Source: Spisula solida | Lineage: Eukaryota; Mollusca; Bivalvia; Venerida; Mactridae | Assembly: GCA_947247005.1 (NCBI GenBank) | Contig: OX365953.1 | Span: forward strand, 28,828,784 to 28,892,783 | DNA: 64,000 nt | Direction of reading: 5' to 3' | Part shown: piece after piece, positions 18,779 to 29,400 of the stretch | How positions within the stretch are numbered: position 1 is the stretch's first letter | Layout: each line of letters begins with the position of its first letter | The notes under the pieces: generated by a model | What the model saw: the letters and a program-made list of their open reading frames with translations, nothing else | Told to the model about the DNA's origin: nothing | Database searches by the model: none | Translations under genes and position numbers: made by a program

Positions 18779-20283
18779 AGGGTTCCCACTGTAAGGGGAA
18801 AACATAATTTTTTCAAGGTCAGGGAAAAGTCAGGGAATTTTGAAATTAGTTAGGGAAATCTGAAAATTGAGCAAAAGTCAGCAAATTCATAATTTAAGCT
18901 ATCAAAAAATGCCAATTCCTATGTCAAAAAAAAACAACTGAAAAAGATTAACTTGTTGCGCATGCTCTGCACACTTCTAAATTATAATAATTTTATGTCA
19001 ATCATCAGCCCTAGCACTACTAATTTATACTTTTTTGTTCAATATAAGCTAATATAACTTCCTTTTTAGCTCACCTGTCACAAAGTGACAGAGTGAGCTT
19101 TTGTGATCACTCTTCGTCCGTCGTCCGTCCGTCCATCGTCCGTCAACAATTGGCTTGTGTAGACACTAGAGGTCACAATTTTAGCCTAATCTTTATGAAA
19201 CTTGGTCACAATGATTATCTTAACAAAATCTAGGCCAAGTTCGATATTGGGTCATCTGGGGTCAAAAACTAGGTCACTAGGTCAAATCATAGAAAAACCT
19301 TGTGTAGTCACTAGAGGTCACAATTTTGACTTAATCTTTATGAAACTTTATCACAATGATCATCCGAACAAAATCTAGGTCAAGTTCGATATTGGGTCAT
19401 CCGGGGTCAAAAACCTGGTCACAAGGTCAAATCATAGATAAACCTTGTGTAGTCACTAGAGGTCACAATTTTGGTCTAATATTTATGAAACTTGGTCACA
19501 ATGATCATCCCAACAAAATCTAGGTCAAGTTCGATATTGGGTCATCCGGGGTCAAAAACTAGGTCACAAGGTCAAATCATAGATAAACCTTGTGTAGTCA
19601 CTAGAGGTCACAATTTTGGTCTAATCTTTATGAGAATTGGTCACAATGATCATCGCAATAAAATCTAGGTCAAGTTCGATAATGGGTCACCTGGGGTCAA
19701 AAACTAGGTCACAAGGTCAAATCATAGAAAAACCTTGTGTAGTCACTAGAGGTCACAGTTTTAGCATAATCTTTACGAAACTTGGTCACAATGATCTACA
19801 CAACCAAATCTAGGTCAAGTTTGATATTGGGTCATCCGGGGTCAAAAACTAGGTCACAAGATCAAATCATAGAAAAACCTTGTGTAGTCACTAGAGGTCA
19901 CAGTTTTGGCCTGATCTTTACGAAACTTGGTCACAATGATCATCTCAACAAAATCTAGGTCAAGTCCGATATTGGTTTATCTGGGGTCAAAAACTAGGTC
20001 ATTAGGTCAAATCATATAAAAACCTTTTGTAGTCACTAGAGGTCACAATATTTGCCTAATCTGTATAAAACTTGGTCACAATGATCATCTTAACAAAATC
20101 TAGGTTAAATTCGACAGGTGAGCGACCTAGGGCCCTTTGGGCCCTCTTGTCTTTATTTTATTGTCATATTTCACCCAAACAAAAATATGCTTTAGTATGC
20201 GATCGCTCCAAAAGTCAGGGAAAACTGGTGTGGTCAGGGAAAAATCAGGGAATTTTGTGTCAGAATATTTGTGGGAATCCTGA
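18779..20283. mobile_element. CAGGGTT-ended short element, copy 2, interrupted by H5
   Basis: CAGGGTTCCCACTGTAAGG at the left and TTTGTGGGAATCCTG at the right form the inverted ends. GTCAGGGAATTTT motifs lie near both ends. H5 (19068-20150) is inserted in its middle, after CCTTTTT. Confidence 0.6.
19068..20150 (+). mobile_element. Helentron-like element H5, about seven core units
   Basis: Complete 5' hairpin, CCGTCCGTC run, 145-bp units, GACAGGTGAGCGACC, GGGCCCTTTGGGCCC hairpin and CTCTTGT end. It is inserted into a T-run inside a hAT-like short element. Confidence 0.78.
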
Positions 20284-21125
20284 TAATGTGTTTATCATCT
20301 CCATACTAGTTATTAGGTAGTATAATTATGGAGTGTGAAAAGACTGGATCACGGAGTAAAGGGTTAAAAAAGGACCACACAGTAAATGATTAACTTATTT
20401 TGAATGTGCAATGTATTACAAATTCTATGCAATGTTGATAGTTTGCTATAGAAATTTTAGATTATAGTTTGTATATAAAGTTAATTATTTTGTTCCAAGT
20501 GTGAAATGTTTATAAATTATGATTGAAAAGTATTTTCTTGTTAATTGATAAATTATGATGAATGATGCATATGTATAACCATTTGAACTTGTGGTTAATA
20601 ATAAATTGAAAGAAATATTTAGCTAGTTTCTGTTATGTCTGTGAGATAATTGAGAAGCAATACAAAATTTACTCTCCAATTGTCTCGCCTGAAAGTTCTG
20701 TTTTTCTACGTGTTTCTTTTCAATAGAACGATATAGTGAAATCAAAGCGCTGTGAGGAGCGTATACAAAATTATGCCTTACCTTGCTTTGCCTATAGCAG
20801 GAGGTAAAGGTAACATTTTGATGGGAAATGAAGTCTGGGTTAAGCTACCATACCATACATTCTACATTCATGGCCATATCCTGACTTGTAAGACACTCGA
20901 TAGAGTTTATTCACCTATCAAAAATATATAATTTCACGGTGTGTGTACACTATAGATGAGACATCTCTATAAAGGTGAGGATACTTACCTATGGTGTGTA
21001 GCTACCATGTTAAATTATGTAAATTGTGACAGCCTAAATAAAAACCTTCACAATATGTATGTTGTTGAAAGAACATTTGACACAAGCATTACCTATCACA
21101 TGTACAACCTGTCTCACTAGTAATT
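20284..21125. other. Non-coding stretch
   Basis: AT-rich, with no exon-like or repeat structure that I can recognise. Confidence 0.5.
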
Positions 21126-21396
21126 ATTCCCCTACCGGTTTTTGTCTGAAGAGAACTATTGGTTTGCCGTCCATCTGTCGGTCAAACAATCTGGATCCTG
21201 ACATAACTCAAACAGTTTCCAAGCTAGGTTTATGAAACTTGGTATGTGGATAGGGGGGCAATAAGGGGATTATGCACATCTAAAAATATTTTGATTCTGA
21301 CAAAAATTGTGGTTGCTATGGCAACAGAAACATTGGAAAAGGCCTGAAACCGGTAGGGGACTTCTGTATTGCTTGCAATTCTTAATTACTTGTTCT
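21126..21396 (+). mobile_element. CCCTACCGG-ended repeat, second copy
   Basis: TCCCCTACCGGTTTTTG at the left and AACCGGTAGGGGACTT near the right are inverted. The body (TCTGGATCCTGACATAACTC, GGGGATTATGCAC) matches 220-430. It ends TTAATTACTTGTTC. Confidence 0.6.
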
Positions 21397-21465
21397 ATCT
21401 GTGTTAAGTTGAATGATAGCCCAGTGTTAGAATGATATAGCTGCCTTTCATTTGTATCAGTGTAT

Positions 21466-22062
21466 GAAGAATGTTCAGAGACCGGCACAAAGTTGGGTTG
21501 TTCCACAAGAGACACTGTACAAGGTTTGTTTCAGGATAGACAAGATATGAAGGCTGTTCAGAGACCGGCACAAAGTTGGGTTGTTCCACAAGAGGCACCG
21601 TATAAGGTTTGTTTCAGGATAGACAAGATATGAAGGATGTTCAGAGACCGGCACAAAGTTGGGTTGTTCCACAAGAGGCACCGTATAAGGTTTGTTTCAG
21701 GATAGACAAGATACGAAGAATGTTCAGAGACCGGCACAAATTTGGGTTGTTCATCAAGAGGCACCGTATAAGGTTTGTTCCAGGATAGACAAGATATGAA
21801 GAATGTTCAGGGACCGGCACAAAGTTGGGTTGTTCCACAAGAGGCACCGTATAAGGTTTGTTTCAGGATAGACAAGATATGAAGGCTGTTCAGAGACCGG
21901 CACAAAGTGGGGTTGTTCCAAAAGAGGCACCGTATAAGGTTTGTTTCAGGATAGACAAGATATGAAGGATGTTCAGAGACCGGCACAAAGTGGGGTTGTT
22001 CCACAAGAGGCACCGTATAAGGTTTGTTTCAGGATAAACAAGATGTGAAGCTTGTTCCAGCT
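21466..22062 (+). repeat. 83-bp satellite array, about seven units
   Basis: The unit (CAGAGACCGGCACAAAGTTG, GGTTGTTCCACAAGAGGC, ACCGTATAAGG, TTTCAGGATAGACAAGATATG) recurs every 83 bases from about 21475. Because 83 is not a multiple of three, overlapping frames appear in step on the minus strand. They are artefacts. Confidence 0.88.
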
Positions 22063-22071
22063 TGATCAGTG

Positions 22072-22402
22072 TTCCCACAGTCAGGGAAAACAAACAAAAA
22101 TCAAGGTCAGGGAATTAAGGAATTGTGAAAATTGAGCAAAAGTTAGGGAAAAGTTCGGGAATTCTTTATTACAGCTGTCGATGAGTGTACTTTCCTATGA
22201 AGAAAATACCAAAGACCTAAATAAATATATAAAACCAATACAGCCTCATTTTCTCAATTTTTATTGCCATGTTTTGCTATAACACAAAGATGCTGTACAC
22301 GTGCCCTGTCGCTCTAAAAGCTCAAGACAAACTGCTCTGTGGTCAGGGAAAAATCAGGGAAAAGTCCGGGAATTTTGTCTTAGAATATTTGTGGGAACCC
22401 TG
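22072..22402. mobile_element. CAGGGTT-ended short element, copy 3
   Basis: CAGTGTTCCCACAGTCAGGG at the left and TTTGTGGGAACCCTG at the right form the inverted ends. The body again has GTCAGGGAAAA motifs. About 330 bp, non-autonomous. Confidence 0.62.
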
Positions 22403-22867
22403 TAATGATGCATATCGTATGCACCATTTGAGAGCTTTTTCAGGACATGCATCATGTGACGTTTGCTCCATGGCAGTGTGTATAAAAGTTTGCGATGACA
22501 GACGCCATGCGAGGTTTGCTCAAAGACAGGTTGGCCCACTAATGATACGTACACATACATTGAAACTACAATTATAATAAAGTCACAACTTGATTCTATT
22601 CCGAAGAAAGTCGACTGTGAATTAAAACCGTATAGGAGATATCACCGTATTCATATCCAATTTTGAAAATGCCCACCAGCTATCTATTGGATGAATGAAC
22701 AATAAAAACCTGCCATTTACCAACAGCTAGCTTGTGGTACTAATCGCTTTGTATACAAACATGATCTCTCGTATACAACCAGTTAATTCTGCGGGGATTT
22801 ATTTCTTCTGGTCGGGAATAAATTCCGCACAATTAAACTATCTAATGTTTTCGCAAAATTTAGCTTC

Positions 22868-22965
22868 ATTATCATGGAGGTCATAGAACCATGAGGACAA
22901 CATATACACAAATGTATATGCACATAAATATGTTGTCCTCATGGTTCTATGACATCCATGATAAT
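22868..22965. repeat. Long hairpin
   Basis: ATTATCATGGAGGTCATAGA and onward to ACAACATAT is mirrored by ATATGTTGT...TCTATGACATCCATGATAAT. The arms are about 38 bases with one mismatch, separated by a loop of about 22 bases. Confidence 0.85.
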
Positions 22966-23685
22966 GATGACAAATGTACTATTCGACCAGGGATACCTGA
23001 CAGTGACGTCACATTGTGTTTACAATCCGATGTTTACTTTATTAATTGTTCTACAAAAATGTGGATTATCATTATATTTCTTTACCTATAATCTCAATAT
23101 GATATCGTAGTCGAGAGGATAACGGGGCAGTATTAGTAGTTGAAAGGTATCGAGTTCGAACCCCGTCAGCGTAACTTTTTCCCGCTCGTAACTATTTTGC
23201 AATTGAATACAAATTATGTGTGAAAAATGAATTACATCTTTGTCATTTCACTAAACTTAAGATGGCTAATTTGAATGGCTAAGAACGTGTTTTAGATTAT
23301 TGTAGTGAGTCTCTTTTTAAGAATAATGAGAAAGCAGCGTCTGTTCTAAACGTGTTTTAGAGATAATGTGATTTTTAAGAGCTTGTATCAATCATAAGGC
23401 AAAAGAATATTTTCAAATTCGTTATTGTATTAAATCATTAAATATGTTTCCCGTATATCGTACAAAAAATACATTCATATAGTTTGTCTACCACAAGCTT
23501 TGAACTTGGACCACCTGTGTGAGAAGCAGCCTACACATCCACAGGACCAGGTTTTGTTTGGACTATTAGAATTGATAAGGACATACTTCTATTTAATAAA
23601 ATCATTAATCCGTTGGGGATATACCCTGATTATTTATAGATTGTTGACAAAATGACGTAACTGTCAAAAATTGTTGGTCGGATAG

Positions 23686-23907
23686 TATAGTCCAGTCAGG
23701 ATAAAAATCCAGTGACCCAGCGGTCGAGTCCACTATAACGGTGTAAAAAACAATTATAAAGGCTTATACTGTACAAACAACTATAATTTCAATGCTAAAC
23801 TAACATACTCAACTCATACTAAACTCTACCTGTTTAGACAATGGTTGTGATTGTTTGCGTACACATAAACTGCAACGTCACTGTCACAATATCCTAACTG
23901 GACTATA
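23686..23907. mobile_element. TATAGTCCA short TIR element
   Basis: TATAGTCCAGTCAGGATA and TATCCTAACTGGACTATA are inverted ends, 18 bases with one or two mismatches. 222 bp, without an ORF. A diverged relative is at 17685-17830. Confidence 0.65.
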
Positions 23908-24125
23908 CATATAGTTCGTCGGGGATAACTCTAGCCTCGTCAATAAACAAACAGAGCAAATTATAAACACTCCACGGTCGACTGGCCGCCCGTTATCAGT
24001 GTAGATTTAGAGTATATCATTAAAAGTGTATAAGCACAAGATTGAACAAAAATGAATATCAAAAATGTATTTAATTTTTATTTGTAAACAAAGGCTAGTG
24101 TTATCTCCGGCGAACTATTAATGTA

Positions 24126-24328
24126 TAGTGCGCCCAGGATAATGTGATAGGCTGGATAATTTGGTATATTCCACAAAGGTGGATTACAATTATGTGCACG
24201 ATTATCAGTGATGTTTTTAGTACAATACTGACCTTATCTGTTTATTTAAGTGGTTTGTAAAACCAATTTTGCCTCAGTTGACCAAACCGATTAATGTTTG
24301 TAAATATCACATTATCCTGGGCGGACTA
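24126..24328. mobile_element. GCGCCCAGGATAATGTGATA short TIR element
   Basis: TAGTGCGCCCAGGATAATG at the left and CATTATCCTGGGCGGACTA at the right are inverted. A TA on each side may be the target duplication, suggesting the Tc1/mariner group. About 203 bp. Confidence 0.65.
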
Positions 24329-24339
24329 TATCATGTCCT

Positions 24340-24681
24340 GGTTGGACAAGTGGTCCAGTGGTAAGAGCTACTGACTGCTGATCCGATGGTTGTCGTTTCG
24401 ATCCCGCCTCCAACCGGATTAAAACAGAAATGCTTTTCAATGTTTCCCTACTAACATAACTAAAATAACTAACAGTCTATCGGACGAGTCTCACGATAAA
24501 AACCGAGGTCCCGTGTATGGTGCTTTACATCAGGTACGTGAGAGAACCAGGGGTGCTTCTGAAACTTGATCATCTTCTGTATCATGCTCTATCCCCCAAA
24601 AACTAAAATGACTAACCTCTTCTGGGTGCCTCGCCCATATGGATTTCCGATGGCGAGGATAAATAAAAGGATATAAAAAAT
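24340..24681 (+). mobile_element. tRNA-headed SINE, mollusc type
   Basis: The head at 24340-24415 folds like a tRNA: the acceptor halves GGTTGGA and TCCAACC pair perfectly and there is a D-arm-like GTGGTCCAGTGGTAAGAGC, but the anticodon and T stems carry mismatches. The body contains ACCGAGGTCCCGTGTATGGT and CACTT-like/ACGTGAGAGAACC sequence, similar to the conserved central block I recall for metazoan/mollusc SINEs. It ends near AAAAGGATATAAAAAATG. The family name is not certain. Confidence 0.55.
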
Positions 24682-25234
24682 GTCCTGGTACTGGTAATAT
24701 ACTTTAAAGCTACCAGTATATATCCGACTTGTTGTCCACTGTCCTTTTTGTGTTCGACTGTCTGCTTGCTTGTTTACAGTTTTATGTAAAGTTTTTTTAA
24801 GATACCAAAAAAACTGACCGTATTCCCGATGGGTAGGCTATTAGAGTACATTATCTGGGTTATTAAGTATAGCTGTTATATAGAAGAGGTTAATCAAGAA
24901 TTGTAAGTTCTGCAGATTAATAATGCCACCAATACATAACTGAAGACTACGATCAACATTTGAGTCATATATAATGCCGTAATAGATGCGGTATTTATTT
25001 CCCATGTGGAGAATTTACTTCCTGTACATGCATACCGCAGAAATTAATTACAATTTTTCTCGCCGGGCGTAGAAATAAAAAAAACGTAGAAATAAAACCT
25101 ACCCATTTTAGTCTAAAATTGCAGCTTTTTTCCCACAGGAATTACCTGCTATACGGTATTTTGGAAAAATACATACACACTATCGATAGGCAAAATTGAA
25201 ACTGGACATACTGCTACACACTTACTTATACTTA

Positions 25235-25449
25235 AAGACTAGGTCCCACTGAGCATTGTTTGCCTCGGCGATATATTCCCGATTTAAATTAATGAGCTAT
25301 CAGGACATAGGGAACATGTTCCTCGTGGTCGTTTCGGGGAAGTAATGAGACAGTTTGTGATATCGGAAGAAATTGTGATGAATCGAATATTATCGGAAGA
25401 AATCGGGAGAACATTTCCGATGTGGAATTTCTCAGTGGGACCTAGGCTT
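25235..25449. mobile_element. AAGCCTAGG short TIR element, copy 1
   Basis: AAGACTAGGTCCCACTGAG and CTCAGTGGGACCTAGGCTT are inverted ends, with TA on both sides. The body has CGGCGATATATTCCCG, ATGAGCTATCAGGACAT and TGTGATATCGGAAG. Other copies are at 25582, 51368 and 52535. TA duplication fits Tc1/mariner-type mobilisation. Confidence 0.75.
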
Positions 25450-25581
25450 TATATTGCCATGTCTTCCCTGTCTGATTATGATACCCCATTTATGCAGTGT
25501 AAGACTACCGTATGGGATGTAAACGGATACAAAGGATATACATCATCATGCATACCATCTGAACTCATATTCGTTGTCTTA

Positions 25582-25786
25582 TGCCTAGGTCCCACTGAGC
25601 ACTTTTTACATGTACTCCCGATTGAAATTAATGAGCTATCAGGACATCGGGAGCATATTCCTCGTGGTCTAGGGGAAGCTTCGAAGAAGTCTTGAGACAA
25701 TGTGTGATGTCGGAAGGAATCTGGTGGTATCGGAAGATATCGAGAGAACATCGCCGATGAGAAGTTCCTCAGTGGGACATAGGCTT
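25582..25786. mobile_element. AAGCCTAGG short TIR element, copy 2
   Basis: TGCCTAGGTCCCACTGAGCA to CTCAGTGGGACATAGGCTT, flanked by TA. Same body order as copy 1, only 132 bp away and in the same orientation. Confidence 0.75.
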
Positions 25787-26329
25787 TATCAAATGACTAA
25801 CGTAATCAAAAGAAAATGAAAAATGTTACAAAACAAAATTATGAATTGCTCGTATCATGCATTGCGTTGTACTACCATCGAACAATAAATCGTGATAAAT
25901 ACGCCTACCGAACTTCTAGCCATATAAAGTGCATAATATGATAAAAACATTGAAGATAAACGACACCTTGTGATCATAAATGAGCAAAGATGTTCAGACC
26001 TTTATCACTTAAGCTCACTAAGTCGATTGAACCAAGTGATACTGGCATGCCTCTAAGCTGTTGGTCCAACATTCCTATGACGTTATAAGTTACGAGAGAC
26101 CATCACTTGTATTTCGATGGCTTTGTTATCCTTGTTGACCTAGAAAATAGGCTTAACACGACTGATAGGTCGTTTGCACGGAAATAACACTCGAACGTAT
26201 ACCTTTTTATAACAACCTGAATAATTGGGATAGCTCACTGATTTTTTTTCTTCTTATTATTTTTTTCGTGAACGTGATATTATGACACTGATCATATAAT
26301 CTGTGCAGGACATATTTGCAGTGTTTATA

Positions 26330-26407
26330 ATGGGACACTATAAGTTGTTGTTGGTGTGTATTTGTGTAGTAGTTAGTGAAGTGGTGTTTGCAGCATTTGA
26401 TGCGGAC
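26330..26407 (+). CDS. MMP gene 1, exon 1 (signal peptide)
   Basis: ATG at 26330 opens 26 codons with a hydrophobic core ([10 protein letters not shown]), cleavage likely after VFA, ending AAFDAD. Donor GTGAGT follows; phase 0. There is no longer in-frame ATG nearby that improves the signal peptide. Confidence 0.85.
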
Positions 26408-29400
26408 GTGAGTACCTATAATTGCATTAGTTACATTTATCAGAATTTGGACACAGTGTAATCAAGCTTCCAGATACAGCTTTGTCATTTCCTACCAGTT
26501 TCAAATCGATAAAAATAAGCATTCGAAATTCTGCAGATTTTAGGCCATTTGGATTTTGTGTTTCACACCGTTTGTAACAGTTGGTCAGTCATATTATGCG
26601 ATCTCTTGACCTGTCCAGTTTTTTGGCAGTCAATATCAACCGGAACTAGCTTGCTATTCCGCATCCAACTGACACTTCTCCACATGTGGAGAACATGCCT
26701 GGTGCCACCATCATAGTAGAACATAACCTACCCAACCCTGGTATCAAACTTGTATCTGCTGGGTGACAACCAAAATGTATTGCTCTATCTACTGCGCAAT
26801 CTAGACCGGCTATATGTATTTATAAATACTGATATCCCAATTCTGTACAATACAATACAGTCCGAGTTTCAGGTTGTAATACCACATTATTCGTAATATA
26901 TTCCAAATACGAGCACTTACAACTACATTATTGCCGTAAGCATAAATGTATAATCTAAATCACGACAGGCAAACTCATTGCATACAAATATATTTTGACC
27001 GAACATGTTTATGACCAAATTTCAAACGTTTAGTTACCAAACAAGGTCAATATTGTTTAAACCTTTAGCAAATAAATGCATTAAATACGAAAGGTAGGGC
27101 ATAGACATCGCTTCTTCAATCGATATTTTAAACGACAGTAACTTTGGAAAAGAACGCTTCTTAAGGTATTCTAAAGTTACTGGACAAAGTTCAGGAAATC
27201 ATAATCGAACGCAAGTCGAATAATTATATTCATCAATATCTGTATGCGAATGAAACATGCCCGCGTGGTGGCTAGTTCAGGCGGGCCATCTACACTCAGT
27301 CGCAAAAGAAAGTATACATTGTTTATAATTTTAATAATTTCATCTGAGGTTAAAAGAAACAAACAAAACGTTAATTTTTACTAAAAAGTATGTTTATATG
27401 AGATTTTAAGATCAATAAATAACATGTCAATAAATGCAATACAACTTAAATTTGGTAAACAACTTTGACACCTGAAAAAATCAAATTCTCCAAAATGTTC
27501 AAATCTTATACGAGTTTACCTCCCCTTGACCATAATAGTATTTCTCGTACATAAGAGCGACTAAGAGTAACTATGATATTAAACTAAGTCTTGTTGAAAC
27601 TGGGTCATCCGGCTGAGGCGTTCAGCTTTTTGCTGAAACTAAGTCATTCAGCTGAAACATTGACATTCAGCGTTTTAATACTGTTATTTTTCTACTTCTT
27701 AGGAATTATGACAGCTAAAACTAGGTATTTCAGCCGTTTAACTGTTCGAACTAGGTCATTCTGCTTGGCATTCAGCTTTTTAATTGCTGAAACTATAGTT
27801 CCTTCAGTTTTTCGACAGCTTGGACTTGGGTGGATCATTTACTTGTTCAGTTGGGCATTGTGCCTTGTATGTTTAATATGTTTTATGTGCTCGTCTTGTT
27901 AAGTTTAATGCTGCCTTCCCTGTCTGACTTAATATTATCTTTTTACATGGTTATACACACAAGTGTGCTGCAGTTAAAATGCGCAATATTATGTTCATTA
28001 AGGCGAAACCATAATATATGCAAACTTGTGTAGAACAATCACGAAAATAGTATGCGTGCTCTTACTCAACATTTAGCAAAAATATATTAACAAATGAAAC
28101 AAATCGGACAGCGATTTCTTCACTTAACAGAAACGAGAGTCACAAAAGGAATAAGTCGATCTAGTAGTAATATTACATACTCGGGGGCATATTTGGTCAG
28201 TGAGTGACGCAATTGTTTGAGATATATTTTTGTACCTTTCAGGCATATTTAGAAAGTTTTGGGTACCTAAATGACAAAGTACCAGGCAAGCAACATGATG
28301 AAATATCCAGAAACCAGGCAATCAAGTTAGTATTTGTTATTATTGAATATAAATTCCCTATGTTGATTTAGAATATAACCTACATTATGAGCCAATGAAA
28401 ACGCCGAATTTTGGCGGTTAAATGAAAATTTAATCATTAAAATTTTCTCTTCACATACTTGACGTCATGCGTAGGCGCTACTTTTTATCGGCCAATCAGA
28501 ATGTAGAATGTTATATTCTAAGTTAGTTAGAACATATTAAGTAAATTTTAATGACTAAAAAGGACTCGCTTCGCTCGCTCCGCCCGCCCTTTTAATCATT
28601 ATAATTTACTTAATATGTTCTAACTATAACATAATCTGCACATTCGTATGCTTATCAAATAAATCAACTTTCACTTGTTGTATCAGGTTTTGTGTCGCAG
28701 ATAAAAATATGTCATCAGATTTTATGACGAAAATTATAGCAAAATATAATATTACATGTGTACATATAAAACGTTCAATAATACATGTAATAATACTCCT
28801 ATATTATAGAAACATTATTCAGTATACAATTTTACTTTATTTTTAGGTATTTCTATCGAAACACTTAAAATAAATAAGAAACGGCGATGTTCTCTTATCG
28901 TGGAATATTTATCTTGAAACTGGCATGTCAAGAAAATGTTTTTTTGTTTATTATAAACTTTTATGACGATAGGGGTGGCTATTTCAGTGTGTTGAAAAGA
29001 ATCAACTTTCAGCATTCATTTCATGAATCATTTTAAGGGAATTTCAAGAATTCGCAGGACTACCTGCTACTGGGGTCATGAATGAGAAGACCCTTAAAAG
29101 GATGTTAGCCCCTAGATGTGGACTACCTGACGTCATCAAACCCTCGGACCGTATTCCTCCATCTACAGACAACAAGCAATCTAGACGTAACCAACCACTA
29201 GCATATCACGCACCAGGTATTGGCTAGTCGTGTTTATAACATACTTTTAAGTAACTATTCCCCAATCTTTGATGACGGGTTATTTTACTTTGCGCATGTC
29301 AGTCTGTCGGTCAGTAGGTCAAGCGATTTTCGTTCAAAACTCACGAACGCTTTGCTCAGGGACCCTCCAACTTTGCATCGGAGTAAGCCTTATTGATTTG

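Larger units (their letters stand above)
22966..26329. other. Intergenic region upstream of MMP gene 1
   Basis: No supported gene. It holds a degraded tRNA-like sequence near 23105-23175, short inverted-repeat elements (23686-23907, 24126-24328), a SINE (24340-24681) and two copies of the AAGCCTAGG element (25235-25449, 25582-25786). The remaining bases show nothing recognisable; the promoter of MMP gene 1 should lie at the end of this stretch but I see no clear TATA box or initiator. Confidence 0.5.

Noticed and set aside
21270..22093. Series of frames of about 68 codons repeated every 83 bases
   Set aside because: Shadow frames of the 83-bp satellite. They shift with each unit because 83 is not divisible by three.
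23105..23175. Possible tRNA with GAGTTCGAACCCCG-like T-arm
   Set aside because: D and anticodon arms do not fold acceptably. At most a decayed tRNA-derived repeat.
25345..25751. Frames of 116 and 91 codons on opposite strands
   Set aside because: They fall across the AAGCCTAGG short elements, whose other copies do not keep the frames open.
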